A DNA stretch of 64,000 nucleotides, from positions 248,001 to 312,000 of the forward strand of contig NZ_CP041696.1 in the NCBI RefSeq assembly GCF_007362955.1. Reading direction: 5' to 3'. This document shows positions 44,387 to 52,901 of this stretch, piece by piece. The stretch is from Lysinibacillus fusiformis. GTDB lineage: Bacteria > Bacillota > Bacilli > Bacillales_A > Planococcaceae. Numbering within the stretch: position 1 is the stretch's first letter; each line of letters starts with the position of its first letter. The translations under genes and the position numbers were made by a program. The notes under the pieces are model-generated. The model saw only the letters and a program-made list of their open reading frames with translations. It had not been told where the DNA came from and ran no database searches.

Positions 44387-44923
44387 TTAACGAATTGTTT
44401 TTAATGCTGTTGCCCATGGAATGACTTGATCTAACATTTGGTTTACTGAATCAGCTTGCACATCTTTTGGCTTAAACACTGAACCGTTTTCGAAGTCAGT
44501 AAATAAGGAAAGTGCTGGATGCACACGAACATCTGCTACTAGCAACTCGCCAAGGATACCACGCAAATGCTCTGCAGCTCGTGCTCCACCAACTGAACCA
44601 TATGAAACAATACCAGCTGCTTTGTTATTCCATTCTTCACGTAAGTAATCTAATGCATTTTTAAGTGCCCCAGAGATAGAATGGTTATATTCTTGAACAA
44701 TGAATACAAAGCCGTCACATGCAGCAACTCTTTGAGACCATGCAGCTGCACCAGATGCATCTCCCCCCGGCTCACCTAGTAACGGTAATTTAAATTCTGC
44801 AATATCAATAATTTCATATTCCGCATCACGACGTTTTTCTGCTAATTCCTTAACCCATTGACCTACTTGCGGACTTAGACGCCCTTCACGTGTACTACCT
44901 AAAATAATCCCGATTTTTAACAT
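44387..44923 (-). CDS. NADPH-dependent FMN reductase / azoreductase-type flavoprotein
   Basis: A 178-aa flavodoxin-like fold. The FMN phosphate loop is GIILGSTREGRLSPQVG, with VQEYNHSISGALKNALDYL and VSYGSVGGARAAEHLRG completing the site. Family members reduce FMN, azo dyes or quinones with NAD(P)H. The ATG at 44923 has AAGGAGG upstream; the frame stays open for 49 codons before it, but without family similarity. Two palindromes 180 and 250 bp upstream look like operators of the quinone-responsive repressor MhqR, which suggests a role in quinone or electrophile detoxification. Confidence 0.88.
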   Translation of the reverse strand: MLKIGIILGSTREGRLSPQVGQWVKELAEKRRDAEYEIIDIAEFKLPLLGEPGGDASGAAAWSQRVAACDGFVFIVQEYNHSISGALKNALDYLREEWNNKAAGIVSYGSVGGARAAEHLRGILGELLVADVRVHPALSLFTDFENGSVFKPKDVQADSVNQMLDQVIPWATALKTIR

Positions 44924-45103
44924 TTCTTTTCCTCCTTCTTGTTCATACGGTGAACTGAAACCGAATAATCTTTTTATAAAACTCAAGCTTGTAGCCTCCC
45001 GATTCTCCATGAAATTTAAGGAAAACAGCTCTCTAAGCCATGGTGTACAGGAATACGATCCTTTATTCAATTTTTAGTCATAATTTATTAAGCGTTTGTT
45101 GCA

Positions 45104-45131
45104 ATTTATATCTCGATTTCGAGATATAAAT
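45104..45131. promoter_or_regulatory. 28-bp near-perfect palindrome, MhqR-like operator 1
   Basis: ATTTATATCTCGA (45104-45116), two bases, then its exact complement TCGAGATATAAAT (45119-45131). The core TATCTCGA-TCGAGATA resembles the MhqR operator TATCTCGAATTCGAGATA known from B. subtilis. Confidence 0.65.
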
Positions 45132-45172
45132 AAAAAAATATAAATTCCTTCTCTGTATTTACTTTGAATCCG

Positions 45173-45194
45173 TTTATCTTTAATTCGAGATAAA
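45173..45194. promoter_or_regulatory. MhqR-like operator 2
   Basis: TTTATCT (45173-45179) and AGATAAA (45188-45194) flank TTAATTCG. The right part AATTCGAGATAAA agrees fully with the MhqR consensus half-site. It lies 42 bp from operator 1. Confidence 0.6.
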
Positions 45195-45257
45195 TTTAAC
45201 ACATCATGATTATCCTTGTCAATTGTTTCGTTTCAGATTTTTTAACTTACTATAATG

Positions 45258-45296
45258 AAAAGAGACACAACTCTTTGTGCAATTGGGTCTCTTCCA
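45258..45296 (-). terminator. Terminator of the DUF2164 gene
   Basis: AAGAGAC arms pair around an 18- to 20-base loop. On the minus strand the stem is followed by TCTTTTC. Confidence 0.5.
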
Positions 45297-45302
45297 AGTT
45301 GT

Positions 45303-45551
45303 TCATTTTATTTTTATCGGTCGCTCTAATGCAACTAATTCATCTTCAATAGAAGAGAGCTGTCTGTCCATTACATATTTTGCATCAGAGATGGCTGCAT
45401 TATAAATATGCGGGGCCACATATTCCTTCACAAAATCGAATACTCTCTCTGCCTCAAATTCTGTAATATCCTCGTCTCGATTATTATAAAAAAAACGTTG
45501 AATATCAGCTATTATTAATTCTTGTTGTTCTTTTGTTAAACGGATAAACAA
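45303..45551 (-). CDS. DUF2164 family protein
   Basis: About 82 aa, soluble and helical: RLTKEQQELIIADIQRFFYN, ITEFEAERVFDFVKEY, VAPHIYNAAISDAK. The last motif, with PHIYN followed by a regularly spaced acidic residue, is the DUF2164 signature; the role is unknown. I prefer TTG at 45551 because AGAGGAG is nine bases upstream and the family begins here; an in-frame ATG at 45587 would add twelve residues. Confidence 0.8.
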   Translation of the reverse strand: MFIRLTKEQQELIIADIQRFFYNNRDEDITEFEAERVFDFVKEYVAPHIYNAAISDAKYVMDRQLSSIEDELVALERPIKIK

Positions 45552-45615
45552 AATGAACCGCTCCTCTCTATACTTTTCCAACATCATATCACTTCAAAAT
45601 TAAACAATAAATTGA

Positions 45616-45656
45616 CAAAAAGACTGAATTACAACGATCGCATAATTCAGTCTTGT
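45616..45656 (-). terminator. Terminator of small membrane protein 2
   Basis: An 11-bp perfect stem (AGACTGAATTA at 45621-45631, complement at 45643-45653). On the minus strand it is followed by TTTTTGTC. Confidence 0.82.
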
Positions 45657-45662
45657 GTTCTT

Positions 45663-45887
45663 TTATTGTTTACATTCAAATGAATAGCCTGTTGATAAAA
45701 AATTTTTTTCCTTGGAGACAATGGCTTTACCACCATCATCCTCACATTGCTGTGTCATTGCATCTATTTTCTTTTCATTCATATTATTGGTCACCAAAGT
45801 CATGCCTCCTCCAAATACAGCAATCATTAGACCAATAATAATCCATAACTTTCCAGCATTATTGCCAGCAGGTCGCCCATTTGCCAC
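45663..45887 (-). CDS. Small membrane protein with two-Cys tail, paralogue 2
   Basis: 74 aa. A short Gly/Asn-rich head (NGRPAGNNAGK) is followed by one membrane helix (LWIIIGLMIAVFGGGMTLV) and a tail with QQCEDDGGKA and NFLSTGYSFECKQ at the end. The tail aligns with that of the 43691 protein: C-x3-GG and NF-x-S-x2-YSF-x-CK. GTG start, seven bases after AAGGGG. It lies 14 bp from the start of the yqfO-trmK unit, downstream of it, and may be its last gene, although a terminator follows. Confidence 0.7.
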   Translation of the reverse strand: MANGRPAGNNAGKLWIIIGLMIAVFGGGMTLVTNNMNEKKIDAMTQQCEDDGGKAIVSKEKNFLSTGYSFECKQ

Positions 45888-45901
45888 TTTAATTCCCCTT
45901 C

Positions 45902-47023
45902 CTAGACAAATAAAAATGGTTCTGTATCAATCGTAGATTGTACAAATTCCACTGAGAACTTTTTATCTTCGCACATTGCTGCCATCTTATTCGCTACACC
46001 TGCAATCATTACCTTTTCTACGTGATGTCCTGGATCCACGATCTGTAGACCGATAACTTGTGCATCTTGTGCAGTATGGAAATACATATCACCTGTTAAA
46101 AACACATCTGCTCCTGCACGCTTCGCCGTATAAATATACTTATTGCCATCACCACCAACAAGTGCTATCTTTTTAACCTTCGACTGTAAATCACCAACGA
46201 CACGTACTGTTGGTACATCTAGCTGCAGCTTTACAAACTCTGCAAACTCATGGAGTGTCATTTCCTGTGGTAAATAACCAACACGTCCTAAGCCCATAGT
46301 ATTTGTTTGTTGGTCCAAGCGAATCACATCATATGCAGGTTCCTCGTAGGGATGCGTGTTTAACATCGCCTTTAATAGACGATTTTTGATGGATGCAGGG
46401 AATACGACTTCCACCTTCACTTCTTTCTCGACATGTAACTCTCCAATCGATCCCACATGTGGATTCGCTCCATCTAGCGCACGAAAACGTCCCTCCCCAG
46501 TCGTTGTATAGCTACATGCCTCATAGGATCCTAGACGTCCTGCTCCAGCTTGCGCTAGCGTCTTACGTAGTTCATCTGCATTGGCAGTGGGAACAAAAAC
46601 CGCAAGTTTAAGAACATCCTCTGCATATGTTTCTTCTAATATCGAACGATCTTCAAGTTGGAGCGCATCAGCAAGTAAATCATTGACACCGCCCTCTGCC
46701 ACATCTAGATTTGTATGTGCGGCATAGACTGCAATATCATGCTTGATAAGCTTTTCATATAATTGTCCCGCTGGATTATCCGTGCGAAGATTCGCAAGAC
46801 GTCTAAATATTGGCGGATGATGCGCGATTATAAGCTCACAGCCCTGAGCGATAGCTTCATCTGCTACTGCATCGTTAACATCCAATGTGACTAAAACTTT
46901 ATTTACAGGTTTATTCAATGTGCCAATTGCAAGTCCAATTGGATCATTCTCCATGCATGCTAGTTTTTTAGGTGACCATGATTCAAACAATTGGATGATT
47001 TCCTGACCGTTTACTGTTTTCAT
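45902..47023 (-). CDS. yqfO: Nif3-like dinuclear metal-centre protein
   Basis: 373 aa, NIF3/DUF34 family with the inserted PII/CutA-like domain (about residues 130-230, LKLAVFVPTANADELRK and AMLNTHPYEEPAYDV). Metal ligands appear in IIAHHPPIFR, YAAHTNLDVAEGGVND, FLTGDMYFHTAQDA and DPGHHVEK. It may act as a GTP cyclohydrolase-like or other metal-dependent hydrolase, but the reaction is unsettled. Its ATG starts one base after the trmK stop, so the two are co-transcribed, as in B. subtilis (yqfN-yqfO). Confidence 0.92.
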   Translation of the reverse strand: MKTVNGQEIIQLFESWSPKKLACMENDPIGLAIGTLNKPVNKVLVTLDVNDAVADEAIAQGCELIIAHHPPIFRRLANLRTDNPAGQLYEKLIKHDIAVYAAHTNLDVAEGGVNDLLADALQLEDRSILEETYAEDVLKLAVFVPTANADELRKTLAQAGAGRLGSYEACSYTTTGEGRFRALDGANPHVGSIGELHVEKEVKVEVVFPASIKNRLLKAMLNTHPYEEPAYDVIRLDQQTNTMGLGRVGYLPQEMTLHEFAEFVKLQLDVPTVRVVGDLQSKVKKIALVGGDGNKYIYTAKRAGADVFLTGDMYFHTAQDAQVIGLQIVDPGHHVEKVMIAGVANKMAAMCEDKKFSVEFVQSTIDTEPFLFV

Positions 47024-47024
47024 C

Positions 47025-47717
47025 TCATAAAACCCCTTCCACTAACTTTAATTGGCCTATTAATTCTGCACGTTTTTCTTCAATTTCAGGTGTTTGCTCA
47101 GCTTCTTCAATAGATAATAAAACACGCTGCCAATTTTCTTTTTCACGCGTCCATTTTTTTATGAATGCGGGCGATTTACGTAACATTAATTTTGGACCAA
47201 ACAAAAATTCTGATGCAGAGAGCTCCATCGGCCCTCTTTGCAATACGAGAATTTCATAAATTTTATCATCTTCTTCTAAAATTTCTTCATCAAGGATCGC
47301 CCAATTATTTGCTAATGCCCACTCTCGAATCACTTTGGCATGAATATTTGGCTGCAGAATAAGTCGTGTTACACCAAGTAAGCTGCTAGGATGTTTTTCT
47401 AAAATCGACACAATCAGAGGTCCACCCATTCCTGCAATCGTTATTGTATCTACATGATCTGCCGCTTCCACAGCAGCTAATCCGTCTGCTAGTCTCACTG
47501 TAATTTTTTCAGTTAAGTCTTCTTTTTGCACTTGTCCAACTGCTGATTCAAACGGACCTTTTACTACCTCACCTGCTATTGCGTAAGAAGCAATACCTTT
47601 ATGAATTAAATAGCAAGGCAAATAGGCATGATCACTGCCAATATCAGCAATAACTGCACCTGTTGGAACAAATTTGGCCACTGTTTCTAATCTTTTCGAT
47701 AATTTTTGTGCGTTCAT
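47025..47717 (-). CDS. trmK: tRNA (adenine(22)-N(1))-methyltransferase
   Basis: A 230-aa class I SAM-dependent methyltransferase making m1A22 in tRNA. The SAM site is VIADIGSDHAYLPCYLI, with DTITIAGMGGPLIVSIL in the catalytic part, and a C-terminal coiled coil follows (EKENWQRVLLSIEEAEQT). Length and adjacency to yqfO agree with B. subtilis TrmK (YqfN). The start ATG lies after TAGGCGGT. It is the first gene of a short operon. Confidence 0.94.
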   Translation of the reverse strand: MNAQKLSKRLETVAKFVPTGAVIADIGSDHAYLPCYLIHKGIASYAIAGEVVKGPFESAVGQVQKEDLTEKITVRLADGLAAVEAADHVDTITIAGMGGPLIVSILEKHPSSLLGVTRLILQPNIHAKVIREWALANNWAILDEEILEEDDKIYEILVLQRGPMELSASEFLFGPKLMLRKSPAFIKKWTREKENWQRVLLSIEEAEQTPEIEEKRAELIGQLKLVEGVL

Positions 47718-47819
47718 TTTTTACCGCCTACCTTATATAGAGTCCATTCTAGTATGTATGATGTCGTGCAAAAAAACAAATGGAGCTGTCTCAAATACTG
47801 AGCAACTCCATCAAAATAA

Positions 47820-47867
47820 TAGAGGCTGTACCAAAAGCGTGATGACACTTTTAGTACAGCCATTTTC
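47820..47867. terminator. Terminator of cccA
   Basis: GGCTGTACCAAAAG (47824-47837) pairs with CTTTTAGTACAGCC (47848-47861), with one G-U pair and a 10-base loop. It is flanked by A/T tracts and could act on both strands. Confidence 0.7.
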
Positions 47868-47870
47868 AAA

Positions 47871-48221
47871 CTATTTTAGAGTAGAAATGTATTCAGCGAT
47901 TGCTTTTGCTTCCGCTTCATTTTTCATTCCTGGTTGCATTGGAGTACCTTCGATACCGTTTGTTAATACATCTACGATATGCGCCTCATCTAAGCCGTGT
48001 AGGCTTGGACCAACACCACCAGATAAGTCACCACCGTGACAACCGATACAAGATTGTACTAATGCAGAACCGTCATCAGTAGCTTCAGCAGTTTCGCCAC
48101 CACCCTCATGTTCAGCAGCAATTTCTTTCTTGTTATCTGCGCCTTGTAAAGACATGAAGAAAATAAGACCAATACCAAATGCCAGAATTAAGATGTAAGG
48201 AACGACTGGATTGTTTTTCAT
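47871..48221 (-). CDS. cccA: Cytochrome c-550, membrane-anchored
   Basis: 116 aa. An N-terminal signal anchor (VVPYILILAFGIGLIFFMSL) is followed by an acidic linker (residues 30-50) and a small heme domain with CIGCH and the distal Met in GTPMQPGM. This matches B. subtilis CccA in size and position near sigA. It carries electrons outside the membrane, probably between the bc complex and a terminal oxidase. The ATG follows GAGGGGAA. A terminator follows the gene. Confidence 0.92.
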   Translation of the reverse strand: MKNNPVVPYILILAFGIGLIFFMSLQGADNKKEIAAEHEGGGETAEATDDGSALVQSCIGCHGGDLSGGVGPSLHGLDEAHIVDVLTNGIEGTPMQPGMKNEAEAKAIAEYISTLK

Positions 48222-48720
48222 GTGTTTCCCCTCCTCATTTTTAAATCTACTTCTATTATAATATAGAATCAGTCAACATCTAATATTGTACTGCATTAAA
48301 CATGAAACGAAAAGCCCTATTCGCTAAGTTTTCCTTTGTTTGTAACAAATTCGACATTTCAGTATCAATTGGTTAAAATATGTCTTGCTATCCCCAATTT
48401 TTGGACTTCTAAAAAACCTTTTCCACTCGTTAATAGTTATTTCTTCTTGCAACTATCTTTCCACATCAAACGCTTTCATATACCTGAAATCAACATGATT
48501 TTCATTATTTCATTTAACAGCATAGCTTAAAGTTAGAAACACAATAATTAGTGGCGTATCTATCATATCCAGTCTTTTGAATTACTTTGATGCAAATTTC
48601 TAATTACTATTTCACTAAATAAGCTATACTATTATTTCAATATATTATTAATATGTATTTTTCTCGATTTTCCCTTCCGTTTTTGCTAATTAAAAAAGTT
48701 ATACTACTATTTTAGAAAAA
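48222..48720. other. AT-rich intergenic region
   Basis: About 500 bp before the terminator of the next gene. Short frames here have no start signals or recognisable sequence. I see nothing beyond the presumed cccA promoter. Confidence 0.5.
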
Positions 48721-48724
48721 TAAA

Positions 48725-48760
48725 ATAACCTCCTATGAGCTTTTGACCATAGGAGGGATC
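48725..48760 (-). terminator. Terminator of the 187-aa membrane protein gene
   Basis: CCTCCTATG (48729-48737) pairs with CATAGGAGG (48748-48756). On the minus strand it is followed by TTATTTTATTTT. Confidence 0.7.
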
Positions 48761-48763
48761 GGT

Positions 48764-49327
48764 TTATGTTAAGTTTATGATATAATAGCCGATTAGTGCC
48801 ATTAACCCAAGAACACCTGAGACTGTGAAATAAAGTAGCTTCATTTTTATGCCTGACCACAGCCACACGCCACAATTTGCAGCAATCAAACCAAATAAGG
48901 CAAAATTATTCCCATTAAAATATGTAGTATAAATACGAATTGAAACACTAAATAACAAAATCGCGGCAATAATATGGAGTATAGGTGCCAACAAATTATT
49001 TTGCTTCACAACTCGGAACGCTATTATGAATAACGTAATCGCAGCTATAGTCACAACTACCGTTAAAATCATTGTTAAAGAAGGAACTGTAAAGTAGACA
49101 GACAAAAGTGCAATTGCGCTAATACATAAACCCACTATCAAAAATATCATTTTTCGTTTTTCTAAGGGCAAGACAGCCTGTTTATGAGTCGCAAACTCTA
49201 GTTCCTCTAAGTCTGTTCCTTCTGCATAAAGGGTTGCTAAAAAATCGCAGTAATGCTCAGGTAAAAGTTTATTTTGCTTCCAAAACAAAATCTCATTTAA
49301 GATAATTTTTTTACGAGGATTTGTCAT
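48764..49327 (-). CDS. Hypothetical polytopic membrane protein
   Basis: 187 aa. A cytoplasmic head of about 55 residues (NEILFWKQNKLLPEHYCDFL, ATLYAEG) is followed by six closely spaced helices from IFLIVGLCISAIALLSVYF to GVLGLMALIGYYIINLT. The head resembles the N-terminus of DUF2157-type membrane proteins (short helix with W-K-x-x-x-L-P), but I cannot confirm the family. ATG at 49327 with GGAG eight bases upstream is preferred over the in-frame start six codons before. The gene is monocistronic. Confidence 0.72.
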   Translation of the reverse strand: MTNPRKKIILNEILFWKQNKLLPEHYCDFLATLYAEGTDLEELEFATHKQAVLPLEKRKMIFLIVGLCISAIALLSVYFTVPSLTMILTVVVTIAAITLFIIAFRVVKQNNLLAPILHIIAAILLFSVSIRIYTTYFNGNNFALFGLIAANCGVWLWSGIKMKLLYFTVSGVLGLMALIGYYIINLT

Positions 49328-49655
49328 AATGTATTCTCCAAACATTGCTTAATAATGGTTGTACTACAATTTTATCTCACAACCTTCAAAAGGACATCTG
49401 TAAAAAGTCGCAAAAAGGAGAACTTTTGACCCCTTCTAAATATATATTTTTATTTCTACTACATTCCGTTAGTAACTATATCATTTAAATTTTCAGGTAT
49501 ATTTGCTTCATCTAGACAATATTTATTGTGCAAAACTACTTAGTTTAGCTTATTTCCACTAAGATCTACTTAGCAACCTCCTGCTTGGGTACTAATACTT
49601 TTATACTCCTTTGAACCTCTCACGACTGAAGTTACGAATGTTCTGGCTGAATCCA
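49328..49655. other. Intergenic region upstream of the rpoD terminator
   Basis: No gene. It contains the second copy of the short dispersed sequence (49611-49658). Confidence 0.5.
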
Positions 49656-49658
49656 TAA
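49611..49658. repeat. Short dispersed sequence, copy B
   Basis: Shares TTGAACCTCTCAC and GAATCCATAAA, in order, with 40980-41015; the middle is longer here. Confidence 0.5.
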
Positions 49659-49694
49659 AAAAAGATACCTTCCATTGAAGGTATCTTTTTACTA
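49656..49694 (-). terminator. Terminator of the dnaG-rpoD operon
   Basis: AAAAAGATACCTTC pairs with GAAGGTATCTTTTT. On the minus strand it ends in a T-run. Confidence 0.85.
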
Positions 49695-49698
49695 GAAA

Positions 49699-50826
49699 TT
49701 ATTCTAAGAAATCTTTTAATCGTTTACTACGAGAAGGGTGGCGTAATTTACGCAGTGCTTTGGCTTCAATTTGACGAATACGTTCACGTGTTACACCGAA
49801 TACTTTCCCTACTTCTTCTAGAGTGCGAGTACGACCATCATCTAAACCAAAACGTAAACGTAGTACATTTTCTTCACGGTCAGTTAATGTATCTAACACA
49901 TCTTCTAATTGTTCTTTTAACAGTTCATATGCTGCATGGTCAGAAGGAGATTGGGCTTCTGAATCCTCGATGAAGTCACCTAAGTGTGAATCGTCTTCTT
50001 CCCCGATTGGCGTTTCAAGAGATACTGGTTCTTGCGCAATTTTTAAAATTTCACGTACTTTTTCTGGTGTTAAATCCATTTCTTCACCGATTTCCTCTGG
50101 AGAAGGTTCACGGCCTAAATCCTGAAGTAATTGACGTTGTACACGGATTAATTTATTAATTGTTTCTACCATATGCACAGGAATACGGATTGTTCGCGCT
50201 TGGTCAGCAATTGCACGTGTAATTGCTTGACGAATCCACCACGTTGCATATGTCGAGAATTTAAAACCTTTACGATAGTCGAACTTTTCAACTGCCTTAA
50301 TCAGTCCCATATTCCCTTCTTGGATTAAATCAAGGAATAACATTCCACGACCAACATACCGTTTCGCAATCGAAACAACTAAACGTAAGTTTGCTTCTGC
50401 TAGACGTTTACGCGCTTCCTCATCACCTTGTTCAATACGTTCTGCTAAAGCAATTTCTTGTTCAGCAGAAAGTAAATCAACTCGACCAATTTCTTTCAAA
50501 TACATACGTACGGGATCATTAATCTTAACGCCAGGGGGTACGCTCAAATCATTTAAGTCAAAAGTTTCTTCACTAGCTTCTTCTTTCATTAAACTTTCTT
50601 CTTCAAATTCTTCTTTACCAATAATTTGAATATCTTTATGTTTTTCAAGATCTTCGGCGAAGTGAAAGACCTCTTCATTTTCCAACTCATAAGGTGATAA
50701 TTTCTCTGAAATTTCTTTCATCGAAATTTCGCCATCTGTTTTCGCCTTTTCTTGAAGCAATTTTTTTGCTTCATCTAATGTAATTTCTACTTCTACCTCT
50801 TTTGAACGTTCAGACTTGTCCGCCAT
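49699..50826 (-). CDS. rpoD: Primary RNA polymerase sigma factor (SigA)
   Basis: 375 aa, group 1 sigma-70. Region 1.1 is short. Region 1.2 has [20 protein letters not shown]. Regions 2.1-2.4 have [20 protein letters not shown] and [20 protein letters not shown]. Region 3 contains [13 protein letters not shown]. Region 4.2 ends [20 protein letters not shown]. The length and sequence match B. subtilis SigA (371 aa). It follows dnaG by 32 bp in the conserved dnaG-rpoD operon. AAGGAGGAAGG precedes the ATG. Confidence 0.98.
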   Translation of the reverse strand: MADKSERSKEVEVEITLDEAKKLLQEKAKTDGEISMKEISEKLSPYELENEEVFHFAEDLEKHKDIQIIGKEEFEEESLMKEEASEETFDLNDLSVPPGVKINDPVRMYLKEIGRVDLLSAEQEIALAERIEQGDEEARKRLAEANLRLVVSIAKRYVGRGMLFLDLIQEGNMGLIKAVEKFDYRKGFKFSTYATWWIRQAITRAIADQARTIRIPVHMVETINKLIRVQRQLLQDLGREPSPEEIGEEMDLTPEKVREILKIAQEPVSLETPIGEEDDSHLGDFIEDSEAQSPSDHAAYELLKEQLEDVLDTLTDREENVLRLRFGLDDGRTRTLEEVGKVFGVTRERIRQIEAKALRKLRHPSRSKRLKDFLE

Positions 50827-50858
50827 AAACCTTCCTCCTTCTAAACAACCGAATCGGG

Positions 50859-52679
50859 TTAAATCGCCGATAACGATTTTCTTAAATGAATAATCTGTTG
50901 GGCGATTTCAAGTGCACGCGCATACTCATGCATCTTCTCCGCTTCCTTTGACTCATGCATCTTTTGGTGAATTTCTTGCTCAATTCGATATTTCTGCAGC
51001 TGACGTATAGAATCTGAAACCTCTGCCTCTGCATGATCAGGGTCTCTCTCTACTAAAGCCGCTTCCATGACAATTTTTCGTAATTCAAGGTCATCTAGAA
51101 TCTCTACAAAGCGCTGATAATCTGAATGACCGAATTCCTCGTAAAATCCTACTAACCGAACAAAAACAGCCATATACGCATCTCGTACAAAAGGCTCTCT
51201 TTGTTCATTACGTAATACCCTGTCCACTACATCTATATTATGAAGCATATGAGCCAGTAATAAACGTTCGGCACGTTCGGCTGCGTCCATAGGCTTTTGT
51301 TGCTGCGTGACTGGCATCGAAGGCATCTGTTTTGGCAGCTCTACTTTTGCAGAACGTACCTGACTTGCCTCTATTTTTCGAAATTGAGCATAAATCGCTT
51401 CTTCCGAAATATTTGTTTCATTCGATAGCTGTCGTATATACAAATCTCGTTCGACTGGTGAGGATCGACCTACTAGTTGTTCAAGTACTTCTTGAATATA
51501 TTGAAGCGTATCATTTTCAAACTGAAAATTCTTATTGCGTCTAGCATGCATCATCATGAAAGCAATATACGCATGTGGATTTTCCAAAATCTGTTCTTTA
51601 AAGGCTTGTCCACCTAGACTCCGAATATATTCATCAGGGTCTTGTTTGTCAGGTAACACTGCAATATCGACTTTCATGCGTTCAGTTTGCAGTAACTGTG
51701 CCGCCCTTTTCGCCGCATCAAATCCAGCGTTATCACCGTCATAGCAAATCGTAACTTGCTCTACTAAGCGCTTTAGCTTTGTGATATGCTGATTCGTAAG
51801 CGAAGTACCCATTGTAGCGACGGCATTCGTTACACCTACTGAATTAGCTGCTAAAACATCCATAAATCCTTCCATCAATACTACATGACGATTTTTTCGA
51901 ATGGAGGTTCGTGCCTTATCTAGGTTATAAAGCACTTCACTCTTATGAAAAATTGGTGATTCTGGACTATTTAAATATTTTGCCTCTTCACCAGTCGATG
52001 AAAGTATTCGTCCTGAGAAAGCAATGATTTTTCCATTCTCATCACGAATCGGAAACATAATACGCCCTCTAAAACGATCAAAATAGCGCTCTTCCCCTTC
52101 ACGCTTGATAATTAAACCACTATCTGCTATTTCTTGTAAGTTATAACCTTTTCTTTCAAGCAATATCGTTAGTGCATCAAAGCTTGGGAGAGACCATCCA
52201 ATGCTATTAGATTCGATAAGTTCCCTTGTAAATCCTCTTTCTAGCAAATAATTTAAAGGCTCTTCACCATCTTCTGTGTTCAACAGTAAATGATGGAAAA
52301 AATCCGCTGCAAAAGCATGAGCTTCTTTCATGCGCTCTTCAGCTTTAGAGACCGTTTTCGTCACTTCAGGTAAACTTGGACCAACATCTAAATGTATGCC
52401 AGCACGTTCACCAAGTTTCACGACTGCGTCTGGGAAAGTTATCCCCTCAATGTCCATGACAAAAGTAATGGCATTACCGCCTGCCCCGCAACCAAAGCAA
52501 TGAAAAATCTGCTTGTCTGTTGACACAGAAAAAGATGGTGTTTGTTCTCCATGAAATGGACAGAGTCCAAACCAATTACGCCCACGCTTTGTGAGCTGCA
52601 TATATTCACTAATGACATCCACAATATCCGATTGTGTTCGAATCTGTTCAATCACTTCTTCTGGAATCTTCCCTGCCAA
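50859..52679 (-). CDS. dnaG: DNA primase
   Basis: 606 aa. The zinc-binding domain is at residues 40-65 ([12 protein letters not shown], then [12 protein letters not shown]). The TOPRIM core has [17 protein letters not shown] and [17 protein letters not shown], and the C-terminal helicase-interaction domain is helical. It makes RNA primers for replication. I place the start at TTG 52679 ([13 protein letters not shown]) because DnaG homologues begin with this segment and the SD-like AAAGATGGTGAT is upstream; the frame remains open 25 codons further and has an ATG at 52685. Operon with rpoD. Confidence 0.95.
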   Translation of the reverse strand: MAGKIPEEVIEQIRTQSDIVDVISEYMQLTKRGRNWFGLCPFHGEQTPSFSVSTDKQIFHCFGCGAGGNAITFVMDIEGITFPDAVVKLGERAGIHLDVGPSLPEVTKTVSKAEERMKEAHAFAADFFHHLLLNTEDGEEPLNYLLERGFTRELIESNSIGWSLPSFDALTILLERKGYNLQEIADSGLIIKREGEERYFDRFRGRIMFPIRDENGKIIAFSGRILSSTGEEAKYLNSPESPIFHKSEVLYNLDKARTSIRKNRHVVLMEGFMDVLAANSVGVTNAVATMGTSLTNQHITKLKRLVEQVTICYDGDNAGFDAAKRAAQLLQTERMKVDIAVLPDKQDPDEYIRSLGGQAFKEQILENPHAYIAFMMMHARRNKNFQFENDTLQYIQEVLEQLVGRSSPVERDLYIRQLSNETNISEEAIYAQFRKIEASQVRSAKVELPKQMPSMPVTQQQKPMDAAERAERLLLAHMLHNIDVVDRVLRNEQREPFVRDAYMAVFVRLVGFYEEFGHSDYQRFVEILDDLELRKIVMEAALVERDPDHAEAEVSDSIRQLQKYRIEQEIHQKMHESKEAEKMHEYARALEIAQQIIHLRKSLSAI

Positions 52680-52851
52680 TTTCATCACCATCTTTAAGTT
52701 ACGTTCTAGAACACAATTCGCTATCCGTTTTAAAATTCCTTTATTTCTCGACAAAAAAATAGGAATTTTCTCTTTTTAAATATTTTTACCACAATTTTAT
52801 TATTATAAAACAAAAATTAGTTTTTATCTATACTATTTTCAATAACGACCC

Positions 52852-52886
52852 AAAAAAACCGCCTCTAACAAACCGAGGTGGTTTAC
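52852..52886 (-). terminator. Terminator of ppsR
   Basis: AAACCGCCTC pairs with GAGGTGGTTT (one G-U). On the minus strand it is followed by TTTTGGG. Confidence 0.7.
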
Positions 52887-52901
52887 TGAACATGTTTCTT
52901 A

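Larger units (their letters stand above)
44924..45257. other. Leader and operator region of the FMN reductase gene
   Basis: About 330 bp. It contains two MhqR-like operators. A possible promoter between them on the minus strand (TTCAAA, 17 bp, ATTTAT) is weak. An in-frame upstream extension of the reductase has a TTG with GGGAGG eight bases before it (20 extra residues) and could be an alternative start or leader. Confidence 0.45.

Noticed and set aside
44924..45070. 49-residue N-terminal extension of the FMN reductase
   Set aside because: The family starts at the MLKIGIILGSTR segment, which has its own strong AAGGAGG site.
48336..48530. 64-codon plus-strand frame in the cccA-upstream gap
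   Set aside because: Hydrophobic by AT-rich chance, no start signal, no recognisable features.
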